Source: Nitrospinaceae bacterium
Lineage (GTDB): Bacteria; Nitrospinota; Nitrospinia; Nitrospinales; JACRGP01
DNA: 64,000 bases
Reading direction: 5' to 3'
Assembly (NCBI GenBank): GCA_029261555.1
Contig: JAJDBB010000005.1
Location: forward strand, 32,552 to 96,551
The position numbers and the translations under genes were made by a program. This document shows, one piece after another, positions 8,901 through 15,836 of the stretch (position 1 is the stretch's first letter; every line of letters begins with the position of its first letter). The notes beneath the pieces are model-generated. The model ran no database searches and was not told the DNA's origin. It worked only from the letters and a program-made list of their open reading frames with translations.

Positions 8901-11041
8901 TTTGCCAGGATGTAGCCGCGGTGCGCCTCCACAACCTTCGGATCAAAGTCAATCAGCTTTTTATAAGTATTGACCGCCAGTTTCACCTCGCCGACCTTGA
9001 GTTCCCATTTGCCTTTTTCCAGGGATTTACGAATGTAACCCGCGCGCGCCTGGCGGTAATCCCCTTCCTGCTGGCGAGTTCCTTCGGTAATCTTTTGGTA
9101 AACGTTCAGGCTTCCCTGAAAATCCTCTTCCTCCGCCAGGATTCTGGCGAGCGCGAACATGGCCTTTAAACGTTCCCTGGGCGCCTTGGGGTAGCGTTTC
9201 ATGGTTGCCCGGTAAGCTTCCTTCGCCAGCAGGTTCTCATGCGCCTTGTGGTAAAGCTCCCCGATCCTGTTGCGGACCGCCGCCGCCAGCAAGGGAAGGG
9301 TTTTATATTTTTCTTCCAGGTTTTGCAGGCTGAACACTTTCTTTTTCAGGGTCGGCTGCTTTTCGAAAAGCGCCAGGATTTCGCCGACGGCTTTTTGGGT
9401 CCAGAACGGCACGTCGACGTAATTCCGCGTCACTTGAACGAAAGCGTCCACCAGTTTTTCCCGTTCTTCCAGAGAGGCGTAAACTTTACTCATGGAAAAC
9501 GCAGCTTCGGCTGAGGCCCAACGTTGACTGGAAAATTTTTCGACGACTTGTTTATAATTGTTCAGGGCGCGGACGGGTTGGTTCAGATCAAAATAAACGT
9601 GTCCCTTTTCCACCAGCCCGCGCGCCACGACCTCTGGCCGGTCTTGATAAACGACGATGATTTTTCCAAGCTCGACCAGGGCTTTTTTATTTTCCTCCGC
9701 GAATCGTGTGGCTCCCTCGTCCTGATAGTCCGCCGCTGCCAGCAAAAACAGTTCGATTTGCGCCAACCCTTTATAGATACGGTTCTGGTCGTGAAACTGG
9801 ATGATGGACTCAAAATGTTTTCGCGCCGCGTCCCGGTGTCCCAGCTTTTTATATCCAGACGCGGCGCGGTAGCGAGTCCGGGCCAGTAGTTTCTCCCCCG
9901 CAAAATCGCGAATAAGGTTTTCAAAAATTAATTGGCAGGGGTAGGAAACGTCGTACCTCGGGCAGAGGTCTTCCGCAAATTGGACGCCCTGCCCAAAATC
10001 GGATTGCCGCGGCGCCATGCCATCAAGAGGGATTTCCCAGACGTCCACTCCGGTTTTTCGCGTGGTAGTAAAAAACACATGCTCCTTGCCGGCGATGGGA
10101 AGCAGGTCGTATGTCGAACTGTCGGTCAATTGGCGAAATTTCCCAGGAATGGTTCCGCCCATTTCCACGCGCCAGATATTTCCGGGATCGTCGATCGTCA
10201 GGCGCCCGTCAAAATTAGCGTCGTCCTGATAACGGGTAAAGAAAATATATTGTCCATCCGGAGACCAACGGGGAGTCAGGTCGATTTCCGGTCCGGCAGT
10301 GATTTGCGTATTTTTTCCCGTCGCCAGTTCGTGAACCCATAGTCCTCCCGTGGGATCCTTGAACGTAGAGGTGAAAGCCAGATATTTTCCGTCGGGAGAA
10401 ACGGAAGGCGAAACGGAATCAATTTGAACAGAGGGTGCAACCGTTTTTCCGCCCACGGCCAGTTTAACAATCCGGTTTTCGCCGGACAGCGCGGTATTGG
10501 AAGCAAAGTAAATGAACTGCCCGTTTGGCGACCAAACCGGTTCTGAATCCGCCGTTTGCGCGTCGGTCATTTTTTCGAGCGCCGCCTGGTCCTGCTTTTC
10601 TTCTTTGTCGCCCAACCCCACGAGGCCCAACAGTTTGTTCTTTTTACTAACCGACGCGTTCTGGGCAGAGCCTAGATCCATAATATAGACGTCGCCTTTG
10701 GGGTCGCTGCGGTTGGAAATAAAAACCAGTCGCTTGCCGTCCGGACTGAATGCAGGCGAGTTGTCGTCGGCGCTGTGAAAAGTTAATTGCCGGTCCGGAG
10801 GCTGGCTTCCCGGCCCGATGATCTTCAACCAGATATCCAGGTTCCCGGTTTGGCCTGAAACGTAGGCCATCATCGATCCATCGGGAGAAAGAGCAGGGGC
10901 AAAATCGTCGCCGGGATTGGCGGAAACCTGAACGGCGGAGTTGAATTGCGATTCCGCCAAAGCTCTTAAGGGAAGTCCGCAGATCATGGTCAGGCAAAAC
11001 AGAATCAAAAGCGCTGTGTAGGAGCTGAAAGGTTTTTTCAT
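2936..11041 (-). CDS. giant exported TolB-like/TPR/tandem-CHAT protein
   Basis: 2701 residues. A signal peptide (about 1-30, hydrophobic core then ALAES) is followed by TolB/PD40-type propeller repeats (about 35-350; repeated SPDGK and WSPDGQYIFF motifs). Long TPR tracts cover about 375-1330. A divergent CHAT-like domain spans about 1430-1730, further TPRs about 1745-2270, and a C-terminal CHAT domain about 2390-2701. The last domain keeps the caspase-like dyad: His about 2569 in HIASHGEF and Cys about 2614 in LSACQTG. In the middle domain the aligned positions are Ser (about 1631) and Val (about 1658), so it should be inactive. CHAT proteases are mostly cytoplasmic effectors cued by attached repeats. 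Here export implies a periplasmic or surface peptidase. It appears monocistronic, with an extended -10 box about 85 bp upstream. Confidence 0.92.
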   Translation of the reverse strand: MKKPFSSYTALLILFCLTMICGLPLRALAESQFNSAVQVSANPGDDFAPALSPDGSMMAYVSGQTGNLDIWLKIIGPGSQPPDRQLTFHSADDNSPAFSPDGKRLVFISNRSDPKGDVYIMDLGSAQNASVSKKNKLLGLVGLGDKEEKQDQAALEKMTDAQTADSEPVWSPNGQFIYFASNTALSGENRIVKLAVGGKTVAPSVQIDSVSPSVSPDGKYLAFTSTFKDPTGGLWVHELATGKNTQITAGPEIDLTPRWSPDGQYIFFTRYQDDANFDGRLTIDDPGNIWRVEMGGTIPGKFRQLTDSSTYDLLPIAGKEHVFFTTTRKTGVDVWEIPLDGMAPRQSDFGQGVQFAEDLCPRYDVSYPCQLIFENLIRDFAGEKLLARTRYRAASGYKKLGHRDAARKHFESIIQFHDQNRIYKGLAQIELFLLAAADYQDEGATRFAEENKKALVELGKIIVVYQDRPEVVARGLVEKGHVYFDLNQPVRALNNYKQVVEKFSSQRWASAEAAFSMSKVYASLEEREKLVDAFVQVTRNYVDVPFWTQKAVGEILALFEKQPTLKKKVFSLQNLEEKYKTLPLLAAAVRNRIGELYHKAHENLLAKEAYRATMKRYPKAPRERLKAMFALARILAEEEDFQGSLNVYQKITEGTRQQEGDYRQARAGYIRKSLEKGKWELKVGEVKLAVNTYKKLIDFDPKVVEAHRGYILAKASLGQVNQTIKFYKDRTSKVKDALPAEHYALGLAYTYLTPPNLKDAEREIDQALTADSLNPYYHQTLGYVYEQKESNGEKGSLERAVHEYQIALALNDAALRPRNEADLALNLGNGNYLLKNFNSAYLYYKKRLDRKIDFINADREALYYRRFGESAFKSGLPDEAAEYYLKALALLEKKKDPKRLAEINDRIALAYHDGGHYAKAVDYFSKTLELHRQTGNTQSISKALRNIANNLYSLNQNKKSQDVKSLNLALGNYFKAVDNLEKYGLGTKAAKEKTGLIDVSVETGLNDNASQAASGFDKTGEEKLIFNYIGKIYGDLGDYERAIDYYQKKLDLIPEISDPKANVPVALERGILLNQIGNYHFHAANLEEAKRYFLESYALSKSIDNRQGVAVNAANLGRILIARARTHSLKELKDEMDEATELLEESAGIVQQAENFANPEYEAFLKNYLGILYHYRAVYSESVQITPAAKGDSAKQLLQSAYGDLEKEYSYIKKSRNYFEQALALTREKLKNPLRQKLESALLQNLELADSLTGRTERKEDASALSDSIVINSNWQFRFLEYFEAEGEEKAASLLAAEEELSRLPFGMLPDAAPSRTMMEELYLSLVRYYFEGKQYSNALHYSEKGLQQILVSLNQDRPLHFNQPAREELWTTLAEFAEAVRKLSLEPRAASSSEEMEGALLEYFDFLQVVREEDSALASLFSPTVPSLERVREFLKPGEIILKYQIVYDRIFIWALSAEKVLGGTVQSEGRVLKLAQDLNQIGKNASPEDLKFLSESLIQPIAGTLTDAKSVYLIANGALESLPWQAFKLEGAPLVERFPVVFLSSLFQFVNSQENRNLYNSRFLALETPQAQFAKISKTFATAVRLAGDASSAENFQIQSANFGVVQVDGKTNLGGLEPKTAYINLSASPDHFERLYLDKLLGESLEGNFIALNHVDFQADPESGISPSAPLIHSLDFMGFPGILLHFGAPDLALHEEFLEKFYSNFRKGYPAESLRQAQMELARKHPGSHAWAQYRYYGFPGMDEEEKSRFANEHFLANAKQGIAAFTGKNWSDAVNYFERALALLDLMEDQSQADQIYKALSQAAYNMKDYGKAVEYQKVLVERAKLADDPEVLAGAVYFLGILYSRAEQFPQSVKNLQAALKIYKENEILDKLAESYSVLGVVEENSLDYDKALEAFQASLAINQEIGEELNQGRELRRLGRIYYLRLNDYGKARNYFSEALNIFREIDQQDQWVEALLELGLVAEKQSDFGLAMKYYNQAEGQAREHDLKSSLSKALLYKANTSWFQGDYQNAFKYQRQALALADELQDKRQQAFIYNTLGLIHWTLNDSPRALKHLHDSRDLADEAHSLLDVSSAYNNIGLVYRKDKKYPESLEYFQKALDLDVQLKTKWGQGYTHRNMGMSYLRMENLDEAEGHIKKAIQLSAEIGNRTNLVKAKLELGNLHRARQNCGQAVAVYRETARTAEELNIKEVHWRALRGEGFCLNLAGKSGEATAAYKKAVMVVDNMRAAIKVEEFQNGFLTDKQDVYKELIILLLNQGKVEEAFNFAERGKSRSFIDLLGNQKISLKDDVSQKLFDRIGAQKNQIRKLEDSLGAAGDDEKAKQLLKSQLAQARTAYQDLLIEAKAESPEISNFVTVESITLKDLQKLLEEDVALVEYLVTKKELVAWVITRDGISSVRTPVAESDLNALIENYRNRIQDSAPVESQSMQLYGLLMTPIEKLIAAKRILGIVPHGRLHYVSFSSLKDEKGYLIEKHPLFYSPSASVLKYTFARKRKKQGPVRVLAMGNPDLKNLNYDLPLAELEAKSIQWDFPEIDIFTREKATESWIRDHIADYDIIHIASHGEFDAVNPLFSSLKLASDTAEDGSLQVSEVFSLNIKADLVTLSACQTGLGEVTGGDELVGLNRAFLYAGTHSLLSSLWRVSDVSTAVLIKHFYRNYNRENKAESLRKAQLLVKSLYPHPSYWSAFNLTGDYR

Positions 11042-11123
11042 TTGGGAAACCGGACCTGAAAAAATTTAGGAGAATGGATTGGCCAGCAAATAGGGTTGCA
11101 TGGTCGCGCTTCTTATCTTAATT

Positions 11124-11132
11124 ATTATAACA
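11124..11132 (-). promoter_or_regulatory. extended -10 promoter for the CHAT gene
   Basis: Read on the minus strand this is TGTTATAAT, a perfect extended -10 (TGnTATAAT). No good -35 lies upstream, as is common for this class. Transcription would start near 11117 and give a leader of about 75 nt before the ATG at 11041. The rest of 11042-11311, up to the divergent nuoN, shows no gene that I can support. Confidence 0.5.
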
Positions 11133-11311
11133 AACTCCAGCAAAACGCGAAGCGGCTTTAATGCGCCGCTTTGGCCTGGGATTTTTGCCCACGCTAAGGG
11201 CGCTCCCGAACCCTTTCGGCCCTCCCCTCGCCATATTTATGCCTTGAAAAAAACGCGGAAATGTTTTAAAACACCCCCTGCTGACTCCTACACCTTAATA
11301 AAGAAAAACAA

Positions 11312-12838
11312 ATGCAGTTTTTAATCAACTACAGCGACATGAACTGGCTGGCTCTGGGTCCGGAGATTATCATACTGGCGACGGCGTTTAGCCTGTTAAT
11401 TCTGGGTTTATCCAATACGTTTAACAATATCGAGTACCTTTCCAAAGCTTCATTCTGCGGCGTATTGATCGCCCTGGTCTTGTCGCTTTACCTGTGGGGA
11501 TTAGCCCCCTCCGTCAACGCCCAGTCCGACCCGCAAATTTTTAGCAACTCCCTGATTCACGATCGTTTCGCGCAAACGTTCAATCTGATCTTTCTCGGCA
11601 TGGCCCTGTTCGCCATTCTGGCCTCGTTTCGTTACCCCGGACCAGGGATTGAAAACAAATCGGAATATTTTGTTCTGATATTGACCGCAGTCGCCGGAAT
11701 GATGTTTCTGGCCAAATCCGGAAATTTGATAACCGCCTTCGTCTCTCTGGAGGTGTTTTCGATTTCCCTGTACATCCTCTGCGGTTTCTCCGCCAAGCAC
11801 GGAACAGGAAGGGAAAGCCCGAGCCAGGGAAACGTTCTCGACTGGGAAACGCAGGCGTCTCAGGAGTCTTCAATCAAATACCTTTTAACTGGAGCCTTCG
11901 CCTCCGCCATTCTGGTCTATGGAATGGCTTTGATTTATGCCGGAACAGGGACGACGGAGATTCGCCTGATCGCCCACGAGTTGCAGACCAATCCTTACAG
12001 CCACAACACCCTGGTCTATATCGGCATGGGACTGTTGTTCGCCGGACTGGCGTTTAAAGTGTCCGCCGTTCCCTTTCACTCCTGGACGCCGGACGTCTAC
12101 CAGGGCGCGCCGACTCCGATCACGGCGTTCATGTCCGTGGCCACCAAGGCGGCGGGCTTTGCCTTGATCGCCAGAGTGTTTTTCACCGCCCTGCCCGAGT
12201 TGCAACATGTCTGGGCGCCGATTTTCTTTGGCATTTCGGTATTGACCATGCTGGTCGGCAACACGGGAGCGATTTTCCAGGACGATCTCAAGCGCATGCT
12301 GGCTTATTCCGGCGTTGCTCACGCCGGTTATTTACTGATCGGTATTCTGGCCAACACCCAGGACGGCGTGGCCAGCATTATATTTTACATGGCCATTTAC
12401 CTATTCATGAATATCGGCGCCTTTGCGGTGGTCTATATCATGGAGGGCGAGGGGAAGGACGGCAATTCCATTTACCGTTTCAAGGGACTAGCCAAGCGTC
12501 GCCCGCTTTTGGCGGCGGCCATGGCCTTGTTCATGATTTCGTTGGCGGGCATTCCCCCCACGGCCGGTTTCTTCGGCAAGCTTTATGTGTTCATGGCCGC
12601 CATTCAGGCGGGATATATCTTGATCACCATCCTCGCGGTGATCGCCAGCATGATCTCCGTATACTTCTACCTGCGCGTTATCGTGATGATGTATTTCCAC
12701 GAAGACGAAACTCGCGAAGCCTTGAGCGTTCCTGCCGGTCTTGGCGCCGTGGTGGCGTTCAGTTCCTTTGTGATTTTGTTTTTTGGATTGTTCCCCTCCG
12801 GACTGATGAGTTTAGCGCAGTCCTCCATCCCGTTTTAA
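11312..12838 (+). CDS. nuoN: NADH-quinone oxidoreductase subunit N
   Basis: A 508-residue, strongly hydrophobic antiporter-like subunit of respiratory complex I. It has about 14 membrane helices and the family phrases FKVSAVPFHSWTPDVYQGAPTP and FQDDLKRMLAYSGVAHAGY. The conserved helix lysines and the Glu in VSLEVFSISLY are present. It would translocate protons in the membrane arm. An alternative start is the ATG at 11339 (MNWLALGPEI); neither start has a strong ribosome site. Unusually, no other nuo gene is adjacent: upstream is the divergent CHAT gene and downstream a TPR lipoprotein. Either the operon has been split or this is a detached extra copy. Confidence 0.95.
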   Translation: MQFLINYSDMNWLALGPEIIILATAFSLLILGLSNTFNNIEYLSKASFCGVLIALVLSLYLWGLAPSVNAQSDPQIFSNSLIHDRFAQTFNLIFLGMALFAILASFRYPGPGIENKSEYFVLILTAVAGMMFLAKSGNLITAFVSLEVFSISLYILCGFSAKHGTGRESPSQGNVLDWETQASQESSIKYLLTGAFASAILVYGMALIYAGTGTTEIRLIAHELQTNPYSHNTLVYIGMGLLFAGLAFKVSAVPFHSWTPDVYQGAPTPITAFMSVATKAAGFALIARVFFTALPELQHVWAPIFFGISVLTMLVGNTGAIFQDDLKRMLAYSGVAHAGYLLIGILANTQDGVASIIFYMAIYLFMNIGAFAVVYIMEGEGKDGNSIYRFKGLAKRRPLLAAAMALFMISLAGIPPTAGFFGKLYVFMAAIQAGYILITILAVIASMISVYFYLRVIVMMYFHEDETREALSVPAGLGAVVAFSSFVILFFGLFPSGLMSLAQSSIPF

Positions 12839-12906
12839 TATTGCCTTAATTTTTTCCGCGAATTATCCTGAACCTGTACCGCATATCGCAGGAGGCAGGC
12901 GCCACC

Positions 12907-14088
12907 GTGTTTTTCAATTCTGAAAATTTGAAGCAACTCCCAGCTTTCTTTCTCGTCTTTTTTATACTCGCTGCTTTGTCGGGTTGCCTTTTTGGGCAGG
13001 GCGATCCTGAAAGCGAAATTGCCGGACTGAAAAAAGATTTGATCGAGGAACCGCAAAACCCGGAGACCCATTACCAGATTGGCGTGCGTTTGATGAAGCT
13101 AAAAAAGTATAAGGACGCGGAGCGCCAGTTTCACGAAGCTCTCCTGTTCAACAAACTTTTTCCCGAAGCGCATCGGGAAATGGGAATCTCCCGGTTTTAT
13201 ATGGAAAATTACGATCAGGCCGAGGAGTCATTGAAACAAGCGCTGATCTACACCCCCGACGACGGTCGCGCCCTGACAAGCCTGGGAACGCTCTACCTCT
13301 CCCTGGGAGAAACCGACCAGGCCCTGGAACAATTCGAAGCCGCCCGCGGGGTCTGGAATCATCCCGACCTGCGTAACAACCTGGGAAGCCTTTACGCAAA
13401 ATTGGGCGAGGACAAAAAGGCGGAGGTGGAATGGGAAAAAGCCCTGGCGTTGGATTCAAAAAACGCGACGGCTCATAACAATCTGGGAACGCTGGCCGAA
13501 AAATCGGGCGACTTTCCGAAAGCGAAGGAACATTTTAAGAAGGCGGCAAAATTGAATCCAAATTATGCGCCGCCGTTTTATAACTTGGGCGCGCGTTACG
13601 CCCTGGAAGGGAAGTTAAAAAAATCGATTGAACTTTTCCAAAAAGCGACGGAACTCAACCCGGAGGAGGGAAAATTTTTTGCCGGTTTAGGCTGGTCCTA
13701 CATGAGAATGAACCATCGCATGCAGGCGACTCAGGCCTTTGAACGGGCGGGGAAGTTAAACTTCCAAACCGCCGCCATGCACAACGCTTTGGGAGAGTTG
13801 TACTGGGTCGCGGGAAAAACCAAAAAAGCCGAGACGTCGCTAAGGCGCGCTATTCTCATGACCCCTGAAGACCCTGAACCCTATTACCGGCTTTCAATGA
13901 TTCTCAATAGCGTTAACCAGGGCAGGAAAAGTATTCGCAACGGACTCGTTGCCCGCAAATTGTTTCAGGACCGGGGGGATACGACGATGGCACTCAAAGC
14001 GCAATCCAACCTGGAAAGATTTTACAAAAAATACCGGCTCGGCCCGGAAGATTTTAAAAGCCTTACCCTGCCCGGCTCCGGTTCTTAA
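12907..14088 (+). CDS. TPR-repeat lipoprotein
   Basis: 393 residues beginning at a GTG with AGGAGG about 11 bp upstream. A hydrophobic N-terminus ends in the lipobox LSGC (Cys about 27), so the mature protein should be lipid-anchored. The rest consists of about nine tandem TPR motifs (for example DAERQFHEALL, QAEESLKQALIYTP, KAEVEWEKALAL, KAKEHFKKAAKLNPNYAPPFYNLG). TPR lipoproteins commonly act as scaffolds for secretion, pilus or cell-wall machines; the partner here is not evident. It lies 68 bp after nuoN on the same strand. Confidence 0.88.
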   Translation: MFFNSENLKQLPAFFLVFFILAALSGCLFGQGDPESEIAGLKKDLIEEPQNPETHYQIGVRLMKLKKYKDAERQFHEALLFNKLFPEAHREMGISRFYMENYDQAEESLKQALIYTPDDGRALTSLGTLYLSLGETDQALEQFEAARGVWNHPDLRNNLGSLYAKLGEDKKAEVEWEKALALDSKNATAHNNLGTLAEKSGDFPKAKEHFKKAAKLNPNYAPPFYNLGARYALEGKLKKSIELFQKATELNPEEGKFFAGLGWSYMRMNHRMQATQAFERAGKLNFQTAAMHNALGELYWVAGKTKKAETSLRRAILMTPEDPEPYYRLSMILNSVNQGRKSIRNGLVARKLFQDRGDTTMALKAQSNLERFYKKYRLGPEDFKSLTLPGSGS

Positions 14089-14135
14089 CAGGTTGCAAAA
14101 AAGTCTTGAAAAAGGAAGGCTCTGCACCTGTCAGG

Positions 14136-14189
14136 CTGAACCTATCGAAGCCCGCGCTAAAATTTGCCTTTGCCCTTCGACAAGCTCAG
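14136..14189 (-). repeat. REP-like inverted repeat in the dtd 3' region
   Basis: Two 15-nt arms (14136-14150 and 14175-14189) are complementary except for three positions, all transitions. On the minus strand those three become G-U wobbles, so a continuous hairpin can form in RNA running out of dtd. The right arm contains CTTCGACAAGCTCAG, a motif I recall from REP-like intergenic repeats in many bacteria. It lies between the convergent TPR lipoprotein and dtd genes and may act as a transcript-end structure. Confidence 0.55.
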
Positions 14190-14223
14190 GGCGCCAACAA
14201 GTGGTTCAAATACTTTTTTGCTC

Positions 14224-14664
14224 TTACCGTTTTTCCAGGATGAAGGTGACTGGACCGTCGTTCTCGATGCTCACCGCCATGTGCGCGCCAAACCGGCCTT
14301 GCCGGACTATCGTCCCTGCGGCGGCAATCGCGTCCATGAACCTTTGATAAAGCTTTATAGCCACCTCCGGCGACGCGGCGCGGTCAAAGCCGGGTCGTCT
14401 GCCTTTCGCGCAATCTCCCGCAAGCGTAAACTGAGAAACGGCCAGTATTTCTCCTCCCACATCCTTGCAGGACAAATTCATTTTACCGTCGGCGTCGTTG
14501 AATATCCTGAGGCCGACGGTTTTCTCCGCCAAAAAATCGGCGAACTCATCGCGGTCCTCTTTTTCGGCGCCAAACAAGACTAAGAGACCTTTTGAAATGC
14601 GCGAAATCTCTACGCCGTCCACCGACACGGCAGCGCTCGTCACTCTCTGAACCACAAGCTTCAT
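14224..14664 (-). CDS. dtd: D-aminoacyl-tRNA deacylase
   Basis: A 146-residue enzyme that hydrolyses D-amino acids (and glycine from tRNA-Ala) mischarged on tRNA. It shows the family start MKLVVQRV, the SQFTL motif (about 78-82) and the cross-subunit Gly-Pro motif in NDGPVTF (about 135-141). Length is normal for a homodimeric DTD. It follows a 59-residue zinc-ribbon gene by 24 bp on the same strand, after the TerB gene, so the three may form one operon. The downstream end carries an inverted repeat. Confidence 0.95.
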   Translation of the reverse strand: MKLVVQRVTSAAVSVDGVEISRISKGLLVLFGAEKEDRDEFADFLAEKTVGLRIFNDADGKMNLSCKDVGGEILAVSQFTLAGDCAKGRRPGFDRAASPEVAIKLYQRFMDAIAAAGTIVRQGRFGAHMAVSIENDGPVTFILEKR

Positions 14665-14688
14665 TGGATTTTTTCGGAAAGGGAATTT

Positions 14689-14868
14689 TTAACGCGCAGT
14701 GAAAATCCGGTTGGAACTGCCTTCGGGACCTATTGTTACGATCACTTCCCGCTGACAATAGGGACACTTACCCTGGTAGGCGTTGCCCTCCTTATTGATA
14801 TAAATTCTCCGGTACACGTTGCAACAATCGAACAAAATACCTAGAAATTTCTTGCGCTCCCCGGCCAC
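14689..14868 (-). CDS. small zinc-ribbon protein (59 aa)
   Basis: A short gene with a GTG start preceded by AGGGAGG at the proper spacing. The product has a CC pair (residues 15-16) and a CPYC knuckle (35-38), four cysteines in all, as expected for a compact zinc ribbon. The segment YRRIYINKEGNAYQGKCPYC reads as two beta-hairpins. It fits tightly between the TerB gene (15 bp) and dtd (24 bp) on the same strand. I do not know its function; candidates are nucleic-acid or protein binding. Confidence 0.7.
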   Translation of the reverse strand: MAGERKKFLGILFDCCNVYRRIYINKEGNAYQGKCPYCQREVIVTIGPEGSSNRIFTAR

Positions 14869-14883
14869 GGTTTATCCTCCCTC

Positions 14884-15786
14884 TTAGCCCTTGTTCGCTT
14901 TTAAGGCCCGCACTTTCGAGTCGATAAACTGTTTGTGGGAAACGCGCAAGGCTTTGGTAATTTTCCGGATTTCTTCGGTTTCATCGTGGGATATATCGCC
15001 GTCCGCAGCGGCAATGGCAAAAAACCCATCGACCAGCGCCAACCGCTCCTTGTGGGTAAAGAGGCGATTGAATTCTGTCGCCGCTTCGTGAAAATCAAAT
15101 CCTTCTGTCGCCTGCTCTTCGACGACCTGCAACAATATTTTTACTTCCCCGGCGGCGAATGCAAATTGATCGGTCAATACTTTTTTTAGCGCTTTCTTCT
15201 CCGCCTTGTCGATAGTCCCGTCCACATGAGCGACGGACGCTAGCAGGGTTCCCAATAGACAAATTTTGTAAAGCGTCTCCTCGTCGAGAGCCGGTTTCTT
15301 CTGGTTTCTGGCGCTTTTGATTTCGATTTTTTTCAAGACCCGCTGTTTGAAATAACGAACCAGTTCGGGATTTTTTTCCGGCCTGACCTTGAACAGGGTT
15401 TCCTTCAAAAAATTTCGGACCTTGCCGAAGGACCGTCTTGTGAAAGTGGATTTTGCCAGCCAAAGGGTGAACTGCTCTATCAACCGGCTTTCTTCTTCTT
15501 TAATATTTAAATCCGCCTGGGTCATGGATTGCAGGGCTTGCATGATTTCAATTTTATCTTCGGGGGAATTCAATTCCGCGATCAATTGCTTGAACAGCTC
15601 CTCCTGTTCTTTTTTGGGGAGCGGGGCGAGGACATAGGGATCCAACTCTTTTATCTGTGCCTTGCTGAGATTAAACTTCCTGTAAAAAGATTTCAGGACG
15701 TTCAACTCTGAGTTGGTCACCTCGCCGTCCGCCCAGGCAATCACGGTAAGGACTTTCAAAAAAATTAACTTTTTGAATTTTTTCAT
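14884..15786 (-). CDS. tandem TerB-like domain protein
   Basis: About 300 residues with two TerB-like helical domains (roughly 1-140 and 165-300). Each has the duplicated acidic-loop signature: WADGEVTNSE and ADLNIKEEES in the first, HVDGTIDKAE and AADGDISHDE in the second. TerB domains bind divalent cations and occur in tellurite and other stress systems (family knowledge); no other Ter gene is nearby. I prefer the ATG at 15786, which has GAGG upstream, over one five codons earlier. Predicted cytoplasmic, though the first 20 residues are basic and hydrophobic. Confidence 0.8.
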   Translation of the reverse strand: MKKFKKLIFLKVLTVIAWADGEVTNSELNVLKSFYRKFNLSKAQIKELDPYVLAPLPKKEQEELFKQLIAELNSPEDKIEIMQALQSMTQADLNIKEEESRLIEQFTLWLAKSTFTRRSFGKVRNFLKETLFKVRPEKNPELVRYFKQRVLKKIEIKSARNQKKPALDEETLYKICLLGTLLASVAHVDGTIDKAEKKALKKVLTDQFAFAAGEVKILLQVVEEQATEGFDFHEAATEFNRLFTHKERLALVDGFFAIAAADGDISHDETEEIRKITKALRVSHKQFIDSKVRALKANKG

Positions 15787-15836
15787 CAGTAGGCCTCGCA
15801 CAGCGCAATTGAAAAATTCAGGTTGAAATTTAAAGT

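Noticed and set aside
2936..11041. Type III-E CRISPR partner (Csx29/TPR-CHAT)
   Set aside because: TPR-CHAT resembles Craspase, but this protein has a signal peptide and no Cas gene or CRISPR array is in the window.
11100..11324. 74-codon open frame upstream of nuoN
   Set aside because: It has no ribosome site, overlaps the nuoN start, and its composition is unlike a protein.
14884..15786. Tellurite resistance operon
   Set aside because: TerB-like domains alone occur in many proteins; no TerC, TerD or TerZ is nearby.
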